A DNA stretch of 11,262 nucleotides from Planctomycetota bacterium (GTDB lineage: Bacteria; Planctomycetota; Phycisphaerae; SM23-33; FEN-1343), in assembly GCA_013203365.1 (NCBI GenBank), contig JABMQG010000346.1, positions 1 through 11,262 of the forward strand, in the 5' to 3' direction. The notes beneath the pieces were generated by a model. The model was not told the origin of the DNA, searched no databases, and saw only the letters and a list, made by a program, of their open reading frames with translations. Position numbers and translations under genes: made by a program. Of the stretch, positions 5,311 to 11,262 are shown one piece after another (position 1 is the first letter of the stretch; each line of letters opens with the position of its first letter).

Positions 5311-6330
5311 TTACAGGTCAATGAATACCTTCATGCTCTTGGCGCCCTCGCGGTCGATGAACTCATACGCATGCAAGTACTGCTCGAACGGGAAGTGCTT
5401 CGAATCCAACGGGGCAGTTTGGATCAGCCCCTGGTCGATCCATTCGACCGCCTGAAGGTAGTCCTCTCGTCGGTACATCAGGGTGCCCACCAGCGTCAGT
5501 TCGTGCTCACCTACGCAGGCCATGTCGATCCGTGGCCGCTCGCTGAACACGCCCAGCACGACGATCGTACCGCCCTTGCCGATGGAGGCGATGGCCTGGT
5601 CCATCGTGCCCTCTACCCCAACGGCCTCGAAGGCCAGGTCAAATCCGTCCTCGCCAAACACGCGGGCTGAGGCCTTCGCGAGCGTCTCGCCAAGGGCGTT
5701 GGAGGTGTTGGCGATGCCCACGCGGCGGGCCACCTCCAGCCGATAGTCGCTCAGGTCGGTGATCAGGACCTTGCCGGCCCCGCGGCAGAGGCAGGCCTGC
5801 GCGGTCAGGTTGCCGATCGGCCCGGCCCCGAGGACGACGACGTTCTTGCCCTTCATGTCGCCCGCGCGGCCGGTGGAATGGGTAGCCACCGCCACCGGTT
5901 CGACGAATGCGCCCTGCTCGGGAGTGAAACTCCCCGGCAACGGCACGATCTTGGACGCCTCGACCGAGTACAAGTCTTGCGCCACCCCCGGTGCCTGGAA
6001 CCCGCGGACCTTGAGCACTTCGCAAACGTTGTACTGCCCGCGCCGGCAAGGCCGGCAGCGGCCACAGGTCTCCTGCGGGATGGCCGTCGCCTTACTGCCT
6101 ACGTCGATGCCGCTGACGCCAGGACCCACCGCCTCAACGACGGCGGAGAATTCGTGACCCTGAACCACCGGGTACGGCGTGAACGGATGCTTACCGTGGT
6201 ACACGTGCACGTCGCTGCCGCAGATGCCGATCCGCTTGATCCGCAGCAGAACCTGCCCAGCCCCGGGAACCGGCGAGGGAACCTGGTGAAACTCGATCAC
6301 CTTGGGCTTGGTCATCACGGCTTGTCGCAT
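5311..6330 (-). CDS. Zinc-dependent medium-chain alcohol dehydrogenase (sorbitol/threonine dehydrogenase-like)
   Basis: A member of the medium-chain dehydrogenase family, 339 residues from the chosen start. In that numbering the catalytic zinc ligands are C37 (GICGSD), H59 and E60 (GHEF), with E144 in VEPVAVATH. The structural zinc site is C89, C92, C95 and C103. The Rossmann motif GAGPIG is at 168-173, and an acidic residue after the second strand (ITDLSD, D192) indicates NAD over NADP. The enzyme oxidises a secondary alcohol of a polyol or sugar to a ketone. Overall layout matches sorbitol, xylitol or galactitol dehydrogenases; the exact substrate cannot be read off. Start: ATG 6336 has its GGAAAGG abutting the codon with no spacer, while ATG 6330 lies six bases after it and gives the usual MRQAVM opening, so 6330 is preferred. 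It follows the mannosidase-like gene by 36 bases, suggesting one operon with the two glycosidases. Confidence 0.93.
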   Translation of the reverse strand: MRQAVMTKPKVIEFHQVPSPVPGAGQVLLRIKRIGICGSDVHVYHGKHPFTPYPVVQGHEFSAVVEAVGPGVSGIDVGSKATAIPQETCGRCRPCRRGQYNVCEVLKVRGFQAPGVAQDLYSVEASKIVPLPGSFTPEQGAFVEPVAVATHSTGRAGDMKGKNVVVLGAGPIGNLTAQACLCRGAGKVLITDLSDYRLEVARRVGIANTSNALGETLAKASARVFGEDGFDLAFEAVGVEGTMDQAIASIGKGGTIVVLGVFSERPRIDMACVGEHELTLVGTLMYRREDYLQAVEWIDQGLIQTAPLDSKHFPFEQYLHAYEFIDREGAKSMKVFIDL

Positions 6331-6366
6331 AGCCATCCTTTCCGTCGCCGCTGCGGCGGGCGTTTT

Positions 6367-8736
6367 TCATGCATGTGTAATATACCCAATACGATAAGGG
6401 CTAATCGAATCCATCGGCCGGCCGCGAAGGTCTGTGATTTTCACCGACTGACCCAGGGCTTCGCTGAGCTGGGTGGCCGAGTGTGTCTTGCCGTCGGACT
6501 CGAAGAAGCGAAGGGCAGGCACACCGCCGCGCCGCACCACAGCGGTGCTTATCAGCGAAGTTTCGAGCAGGTCCAACGGCTGGCGGATCGGCGCCGGCTG
6601 CGGACCCAGTGGACCGCCCAGCGCGATCAGGGGCGAGTTAAGCGATTGGGCGGCACGTGCGAGCTGCGCGTCCGACGCGTCGGCTACCGCCTGCACAGCC
6701 GAGCGGATCAGGTGCACGCCCGAGAGTCGCAGGTCGTACTGGTCCTTCTTGGCCCAGTCCGCGTGCATGCGGTTGGAGAACGATCTGCCGCCCCACGCCC
6801 AGACGCACGCCAGAACGCCATCGGCCACGTAGTGTTTGGGCGTTCCGGTGTTGAACACCGTCAGCCGACCGCCGGGGCCTCCGATGCTCAGCCAGCTCGG
6901 CGCGTACAAAGGCACCGTTGGTCGGCCGGCGACCGAACCGTACGCAATGTCGTGCCGAATGTCGCTGCCAGCCGCCGGCCAGTAGGAATTGAGCTTGGTC
7001 CAGTCCTGCCACATGACGCCGATGGCGTGCTTGTCGAAGTGGAATCGTGTGGTGATCTGGAGGTAAGGCAGATGCGGCGTGGCGAGAAACTCGATTTCGG
7101 TGCGAATATCGCCTACATCGGCCTGCACGCGCACCACATGGCCGAGCGGGCCTTGGAACACCTTCAGCGTGCCGCGACGCCCGGGGCCGCCGACGATCTC
7201 GCCGCTTTCGGCGAGGTAGTGCAGGTCGTGGCCTGCCCCGCTAAGCAGATTGGACCCGCCCGCCATGGCTCGAGTGACCGTGCCGTCGCGGCGGATGGTG
7301 TACTGCGACTGGCCGGCCTGGAGCGCGACCTCGTCAGCCTCCGTTGGATCGGCGACGGCGCCGCCGGCGGGCGCAACGCAATAGTCGGCCGTGCCAAGGG
7401 CGCACGCCTGGCCCAGAAACAGCACGTCCGTGGCGCCCGGCGTGTCCATCGAAGGCACGCACTGCGTGGGCACGGCTTGGCCGTCGGGCGAAGTCACCTG
7501 CACAACCTGCGCCCCTGGCAACGTGAAACGGACCAGTTCCTGACGGCGCTGCGGCAGTGCGTTGACGATGCGGATTTCCGCGCCCGCGACCTTGCCGCCA
7601 CAGGCCGAACCAACCGCACGGGCGATGCCCCCCCCGGCTCGCTCCACGATCTGGTCCATCCGATTAATATATGTCTGCTTCAGGTCCGTCACTTCCAGCC
7701 AGTGCACGTCGTGATGCTTCGCCGCCAGGACCGTCTGCCAGTCCTTGCCGGAGTCGTTCCGCGCGGGCAGGCCTCGGCTGGCCGACAGGGCGTCCTCCGC
7801 AAGCAACGCCACCTCGGCCTGGCGAATCTTCCGCGTGACGGCCTCGGCCCACTCGCCTTCGGCGTAGGACCAATACGACGTCAATTTTGCCGTCCACGTG
7901 GGCTTCTGGCGAGCGACCAGCTCCAGGGCCGCCTGGTCCAGCCGTACCGTGCGCCCATGGGCCTGGATGAACTTGTATCGCTCCTCGTCGATCTCCTCCA
8001 TGTCCGGCGCGGTCACGACGATGTTGGAGGCCGCATAGCAGCCCTTGTGCAGCTCTTTTTCGACTGCTTTCTCGTTTAGGATAGCCGACGACACGCCCAG
8101 CACGACCAGTGGAATTTCGCTGCCGTCGAGACCCTGCCAGGTGGCGACCGCGTCGGCCGCGATGGGTGCGTAGTGTGTGATCATGCACTGAAAATCGTTC
8201 CCGACCATGCACGGGCTGCCCGCGATCGGCGTCAGTGTGTGCGCGAACACCGGCGGCAGGGCCGTCTTGAAACCGAAGGCCAGCAGCAGCTGAGGCATCT
8301 GGTCATGGGCGCACGTCTCCTGGTGAAAATTGTTGGTCACCTCGTAGCCGACCAGTTCCCTGAAAACCTTAAGCCCCTCCTCCAACTGGCGGAAATTCAG
8401 CTCGCCGCTGTAAAGCTGGCCATGAGCCTGCGAATAGTCTCCGCCCAAAAACGCAAGTCGGCCCTGCGCGACCATCTCCCGCATCGTCGGAATCACGTCC
8501 GGGGCCGCCTGGGCCAGCATCTCCAACTCGACGGCGGAGAACTCGTAATTGAGACAAAGGTCCTTGTATCGATTCATGGCCTGGAGGTTTCGGCGGACCC
8601 GCTGGGCATAGGAGGCCAAGTCCGTCGCGCCCCATGGAGGCACCCGCTCGCCCACGGGCGGCTCGCCGCGGTCCTCATTGATCAGCAGGATCATCGGATG
8701 CTGCACCAGCGCAAACAGGAATTCGGTTTTTTTCAC
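6367..8736 (-). CDS. GH38-like glycoside hydrolase (alpha-mannosidase superfamily, divergent)
   Basis: A large protein, 789 residues from the chosen GTG, without a signal peptide. The N-terminal half has the GH38 layout. Residues 64-78 are NYEFSAVELEMLAQ-like, followed by LAFLGGDYSQAHGQLYSGE (94-112), a strand-helix seen around the GH38 catalytic centre. Next comes FHQETCAHDQMPQLLLAFGF (137-156), equivalent to the GH38 nucleophile region before the conserved QMPQLL helix, and KHHDVHWLEV (340-349), equivalent to the QFHD metal/helical-domain motif. The C-terminal half is beta-rich, with HDIAYGS as in GH38 C-domains. GH38 enzymes are zinc-dependent retaining alpha-mannosidases. Here the Asp nucleophile position appears to be occupied by Glu140 or displaced, so activity may differ. 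Start: an in-frame ATG at 8778 overlaps the fucosidase gene by 31 bases with a poor ribosome site. GTG 8736, 11 bases after that gene's stop, gives MKKTEFLFAL and is preferred, though its Shine-Dalgarno (AAAGA) is weak. Translational coupling to the fucosidase is likely. Confidence 0.8.
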   Translation of the reverse strand: MKKTEFLFALVQHPMILLINEDRGEPPVGERVPPWGATDLASYAQRVRRNLQAMNRYKDLCLNYEFSAVELEMLAQAAPDVIPTMREMVAQGRLAFLGGDYSQAHGQLYSGELNFRQLEEGLKVFRELVGYEVTNNFHQETCAHDQMPQLLLAFGFKTALPPVFAHTLTPIAGSPCMVGNDFQCMITHYAPIAADAVATWQGLDGSEIPLVVLGVSSAILNEKAVEKELHKGCYAASNIVVTAPDMEEIDEERYKFIQAHGRTVRLDQAALELVARQKPTWTAKLTSYWSYAEGEWAEAVTRKIRQAEVALLAEDALSASRGLPARNDSGKDWQTVLAAKHHDVHWLEVTDLKQTYINRMDQIVERAGGGIARAVGSACGGKVAGAEIRIVNALPQRRQELVRFTLPGAQVVQVTSPDGQAVPTQCVPSMDTPGATDVLFLGQACALGTADYCVAPAGGAVADPTEADEVALQAGQSQYTIRRDGTVTRAMAGGSNLLSGAGHDLHYLAESGEIVGGPGRRGTLKVFQGPLGHVVRVQADVGDIRTEIEFLATPHLPYLQITTRFHFDKHAIGVMWQDWTKLNSYWPAAGSDIRHDIAYGSVAGRPTVPLYAPSWLSIGGPGGRLTVFNTGTPKHYVADGVLACVWAWGGRSFSNRMHADWAKKDQYDLRLSGVHLIRSAVQAVADASDAQLARAAQSLNSPLIALGGPLGPQPAPIRQPLDLLETSLISTAVVRRGGVPALRFFESDGKTHSATQLSEALGQSVKITDLRGRPMDSISPYRIGYITHA

Positions 8737-8747
8737 GGTTTTTATCT

Positions 8748-10166
8748 TTACGAATGGAAATGCACTCGCAACGCCCATGCATGCTCGCCCGGCCGCTGGT
8801 CGGGCAGCACCACGCGTAGCTCGCCGGTGTCGCTGCCGTCCTGCGCCCAGCGGAGCTCGCCCTTGTGCCCCAGCAGCGAGACCTCCGCGATGCGGCCTAC
8901 CCCGTGATGACTACCAAGCTCGGGAATGCTCAGGGTTGGCCTCTGCGGCCACTCCAGTAGGATCGCGTAAACGTCGTTTCCTTTGCGCGTGAAGCGACGC
9001 GTGCCGCTCCCGGAGGTAATCCAGGGACGCGTTCCGTAGATCGCATCGCCGTTGACGGCCATCCAGCGGCCAAGGTCGGCCAGGATCGCCTCGGTCGCCT
9101 CATCGAGCGTGCAGTCGGCCTTGGGGGGCACGTTCAACAGCAGGTTGCCGTTCTTGCTTACGATATCCACCAGTTCGTGGATGATCTCACCAACCGGCCG
9201 GTACGACTCGCCGACAGTATAGCCCCATGGGCCGATGGATGTGTCGGTTTGCCATGGCAGCAGTCGCGGCTGTTCGAGACGCTCGCGTTCAAGGTCCAAC
9301 GTGCAGATGCCCTCGGCGTACAGGCCATGGTCGGGCAAGTCCTTGACGCACATCACGGCCTCCTGCGAGCCGTCGTGAGTGAGTAAGGAGTCGTTGTAGA
9401 GGTGGGAGAGCACATCCAGGCCGGTCTGGCCGTTATCTCCGCCGGCGAAGGGGACCCCGCCGTCGAAGTAGAGGTGATCAGGGTGATAGTTATCAATCAG
9501 GTCCTTGATCCGTTTGGACCAATGTTCCCGCCACTGCGGCGGGGCGTTGCGAGGGTGCCGTAGGTCGATATCTTCGTGCGGTTCTAGGTAGAAGTCCCTG
9601 AAGGCGGGATCGTTGCCGTCGTAGGGCACGCCCTTGAAAGGCCCGCTGATGTCGGCGCCCTTGTTTGTGGCGAACCAGCTCCATGTGCGCTCCAGGTGCG
9701 TCGTCACACCGAATCGCAGGCCCGCCGCCAGGGTCGCCTGACGCCACAGGCCCACGATATCTTTCCGCGGGCCCATGTTCACCGAGTTCCACCGGTGATG
9801 CCGAGAGTTCCACAAGTCGAAGTTGTCGTGGTGCACCGCGCATGGCGTGAAGTATTTCGCCCCCGCCTTCTTGAATAGGTCCACCAGGCGGTCCGGGTCC
9901 CAATGCTCGGCCCGCCACAGCGGGATCAGATCCTTGTATCCAAACTTGGACGGATGGCCATACGTCTTGCAGTGATGCAAGTAGTGCGGATGCCCCTCCT
10001 GGTACATCAGCCGAGGGTACCACTCGCCTATCTCCGGCACGGAATATGCGCCCCAATGCAGGTAGATGCCGAGCTTCGCGTCGCGAAACCACTTAGGACA
10101 TTGGTAGTCCAGCAGCGAGGTGATGGTCGGGTGGAAGTTATCGTGCGATCTTGGCTGCTCAGTCAT
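8748..10166 (-). CDS. Alpha-L-fucosidase, glycoside hydrolase family 29
   Basis: A 472-residue GH29 enzyme releasing L-fucose from glycans by a retaining mechanism. The N-terminal hallmark WFRDAKLGIYLHWGAYSVPE (26-45) with EWY (48-50) is followed by AGAKYFTPCAVHHDNFDLWNS (101-121), where HHDNF stands for the family's KHHDGF. LYFDGG (232-237) places the catalytic nucleophile at D235. GNLLLNVPPKADC and IYGTRPW are the usual end of the catalytic barrel, and a beta-sandwich fills the C-terminus. No signal peptide is seen (it begins MTEQPRSHDN), so it acts on imported oligosaccharide. The start ATG 10166 has GAAAGG seven bases upstream. The gene opens the minus-strand cluster and is followed after 11 bases by the GH38-like gene. 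The acid/base residue of GH29 is poorly conserved and was not assigned. Linkage specificity is unknown. Confidence 0.93.
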   Translation of the reverse strand: MTEQPRSHDNFHPTITSLLDYQCPKWFRDAKLGIYLHWGAYSVPEIGEWYPRLMYQEGHPHYLHHCKTYGHPSKFGYKDLIPLWRAEHWDPDRLVDLFKKAGAKYFTPCAVHHDNFDLWNSRHHRWNSVNMGPRKDIVGLWRQATLAAGLRFGVTTHLERTWSWFATNKGADISGPFKGVPYDGNDPAFRDFYLEPHEDIDLRHPRNAPPQWREHWSKRIKDLIDNYHPDHLYFDGGVPFAGGDNGQTGLDVLSHLYNDSLLTHDGSQEAVMCVKDLPDHGLYAEGICTLDLERERLEQPRLLPWQTDTSIGPWGYTVGESYRPVGEIIHELVDIVSKNGNLLLNVPPKADCTLDEATEAILADLGRWMAVNGDAIYGTRPWITSGSGTRRFTRKGNDVYAILLEWPQRPTLSIPELGSHHGVGRIAEVSLLGHKGELRWAQDGSDTGELRVVLPDQRPGEHAWALRVHFHS

Positions 10167-10228
10167 CGTTTGACCTTTCTATAATTGATTTCTAATAGGA
10201 AACTCTACCCACCGCTCGGGCACCAAAG

Positions 10229-10245
10229 CAAGTACTTGGACTTGG
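10229..10245. promoter_or_regulatory. Candidate operator in the divergent fucosidase/UroD-like control region
   Basis: A perfect 10-base palindrome CAAGTACTTG (10229-10238) overlaps a tandem ACTTGG-ACTTGG (10234-10245). It is about 63 bases upstream of the fucosidase start and 147 bases upstream of the UroD-like start, where a regulator could act on either transcript. The motif was found by eye and no regulator gene is in the window. Confidence 0.35.
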
Positions 10246-10285
10246 CTTTCTTGCGAATTTCTTCCGCAGTCCAACTGAAAATCAA

Positions 10286-10313
10286 TTGTCGAAACGCCCA
10301 AGCCCGGTAGAAT
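10286..10313 (+). promoter_or_regulatory. Sigma70-like promoter for the UroD-like gene
   Basis: TTGTCG (10286-10291) and TAGAAT (10308-10313) are separated by 16 bases, close to the consensus hexamers and spacing. They lie 78 bases upstream of the ATG at 10392. No equally good pair was seen for the fucosidase on the other strand. The lineage's sigma-factor preferences are unknown, so this is a sequence match only. Confidence 0.4.
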
Positions 10314-10391
10314 AGCGAACATCGCTGACGGTGGCCGTTGGCGGGCACTCATCTGTGAAATGCCGGTTGCATATTGCCAAGTGGAGCAATT

Positions 10392-11262
10392 ATGAATTTT
10401 CGCCAGCGTTTTCTCGAAACGATGCTCTTTGGCAAGCCGGACAAGGTGCCGATCGATCCCGGTGCGGGCAACGCAGCGGCCATCGTGCGGTGGCACCAGG
10501 AAGGTCTGCCGGAGGTGATCACGGAGATACCTGCTATCAACTCCTATGCCTACCGTCTGGCGGGTGGCACGAGCGATCTGCCCTTTGTCGAAGAGACTTT
10601 TCGCGTGGACGATCACCTTCGGCCGGCCTTTGAAGAGAAGGTGCTCGAGTCGCGCCCGAACAGCAAGGTATTGCAGGACACTACCGGCAACGTCATCGAG
10701 ATCAGCAGCGAGAAGATCGAGGAGTACCTTGAGCATGGCGCGGGCTTCGCCACCAGGCGGTGGATCAAGAGCCCCGTTGAATCTCGGGACGACTGGGAGC
10801 AGATGAAGAAGCGATACAACCCCGACGACCCGGCCCGCCTGCCCGCCGACGCGGTTGCCCTCAGCCACCGGCTGGCCAAACGCACCTGGCCGGTCGAGAT
10901 AGGCTTCATGTCGGGTATCTTTTGGCAGCTTCGTGAGTGGCTGGGCTTCGAGGGACTTTGCTTAACGCTGGCCGAGGACCCTCCCTTTATCCACGAGATG
11001 GTCGAGTTCTGGCAGGAGTACATGGCGAAACTGCTGAAGAACACACTGAAGGTTTTCGTGCCGGATGGTTTCAGGTTCTCGGAGGACATGGCCTACAAGG
11101 AGCACGCGATGATCTCGCCGGCCATGGTGAGGGAGTTTTTGCTGCCGACCTGGAAGCGGTGGGGCGATATCATCCGTGACGCCGGCTGCCCCGTGTATTC
11201 GCTGGACTCAGATGGGTACGTCGGCGAGTTGATTCCCCTGTGGATCGAAGCCGGTATCAACG
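10392..11262 (+). CDS. Uroporphyrinogen decarboxylase-family (UroD/MtaA-like) protein, N-terminal part, 3' end outside window
   Basis: An open frame from ATG 10392 (GGAG at 10383-10386, five bases upstream) runs to the window edge, giving 290 residues of an estimated 350-400. It begins MNFRQRFLETMLFGKPDKVPI, the common N-terminal helix of non-haem UroD-like proteins (RFxxxxxGxxxDRxP). It continues with FRFSEDMAYKEHAMISP near 236-252 and REFLLPTWKRW (255-265), matching the barrel strand EDxAxxxxxxISPxxxREFxxP of the family. LDSDG (271-275) corresponds to the HSDG turn of this superfamily. True UroD acts in haem synthesis, while MtaA/CmuA relatives are cobalamin- or corrinoid-linked methyltransferases; planctomycete and verrucomicrobial genomes carry many uncharacterised paralogues near glycan genes. 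No haem gene is nearby, so haem synthesis is improbable. The catalytic role is unknown. It diverges from the fucosidase and may share its control region. Confidence 0.85.
   Translation, partial: MNFRQRFLETMLFGKPDKVPIDPGAGNAAAIVRWHQEGLPEVITEIPAINSYAYRLAGGTSDLPFVEETFRVDDHLRPAFEEKVLESRPNSKVLQDTTGNVIEISSEKIEEYLEHGAGFATRRWIKSPVESRDDWEQMKKRYNPDDPARLPADAVALSHRLAKRTWPVEIGFMSGIFWQLREWLGFEGLCLTLAEDPPFIHEMVEFWQEYMAKLLKNTLKVFVPDGFRFSEDMAYKEHAMISPAMVREFLLPTWKRWGDIIRDAGCPVYSLDSDGYVGELIPLWIEAGIN

Noticed and set aside
5061..5321. Minus-strand 86-codon frame between the dehydrogenase and cyclophilin genes
   Set aside because: It overlaps the dehydrogenase end, carries the nested hairpin inside it and has no recognisable protein pattern or clear ribosome binding site.
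6346..6366. GC hairpin (CGCCG-CTG-CGGCG) followed by TTTTT, resembling an intrinsic terminator
   Set aside because: The T-run is on the plus strand, where no gene ends; for the minus-strand transcript there is no T-run after the stem, and the stem is only five pairs in a 36-base gap.
5878..8079. Very long plus-strand open frame (about 730 codons) opposite the dehydrogenase and GH38-like genes
   Set aside because: It spans two genes with clear family motifs on the other strand, and its translation is an Arg/His/Ala-rich string with no domain; GC-rich codon bias commonly opens such antisense frames.
10179..10868. Minus-strand frame of 229 codons covering the divergent control region and the start of the UroD-like gene
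   Set aside because: The plus strand has a family-typical N-terminus with a ribosome binding site, and the minus-strand translation has no recognisable motif.
1..11262. Mobile elements, CRISPR arrays, tRNA or rRNA genes
   Set aside because: No transposase or integrase motif, no regularly spaced repeats and no cloverleaf-like or ribosomal sequence were seen on either strand.

Overview
This window is GC-rich bacterial DNA, densely coded, from a saccharolytic organism. The gene set combines an FGGY sugar kinase, a cupin-type sugar-phosphate isomerase, intracellular GH29 and GH38-like glycosidases and a uroporphyrinogen-decarboxylase-like protein outside any haem cluster. That mix fits the Planctomycetota or a related PVC or metagenomic lineage best. 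This is an inference from gene content; no rRNA or other marker gene is present.

Layout. (1) Bases 1-3062, plus strand: a tightly spaced catabolic operon. It holds the 3' end of a xylulokinase-like FGGY kinase, a divergent shikimate-dehydrogenase-fold oxidoreductase (TTG start behind an A5G2 repeat), an archaeal/cupin-type glucose-6-phosphate isomerase, an apparent deletion relic of a D-2-hydroxyacid (phosphoglycerate-type) dehydrogenase, and a PF04199 cyclase-family metal hydrolase. (2) Bases 3113-5061, minus strand: a classical SDR oxidoreductase convergent with the first operon, an unrecognised small four-helix membrane protein and a cyclophilin peptidyl-prolyl isomerase. (3) Bases 5311-10166, minus strand: a probable three-gene glycan operon, read in the order GH29 alpha-L-fucosidase, GH38-like alpha-mannosidase, zinc-dependent medium-chain alcohol dehydrogenase. 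(4) From 10392, plus strand: a UroD/MtaA-like protein that runs off the right edge. It is divergent from the fucosidase across a 225-base control region.

How they may work together (inference): oligosaccharides imported into the cytoplasm are trimmed by the fucosidase and mannosidase, neither of which shows a signal peptide. The released sugars or derived polyols are oxidised by the zinc dehydrogenase and perhaps the SDR. The left operon looks like a separate route for a sugar, polyol or cyclitol: kinase, isomerase, AroE-like dehydrogenase and a ring-opening or ester/amide hydrolase. The kinase, isomerase, AroE-like gene and hydrolase together match no pathway I can name, and this is the most novel part of the window. 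No mobile element, CRISPR array, tRNA or rRNA was seen. Every gene-free stretch is shorter than 300 bases.
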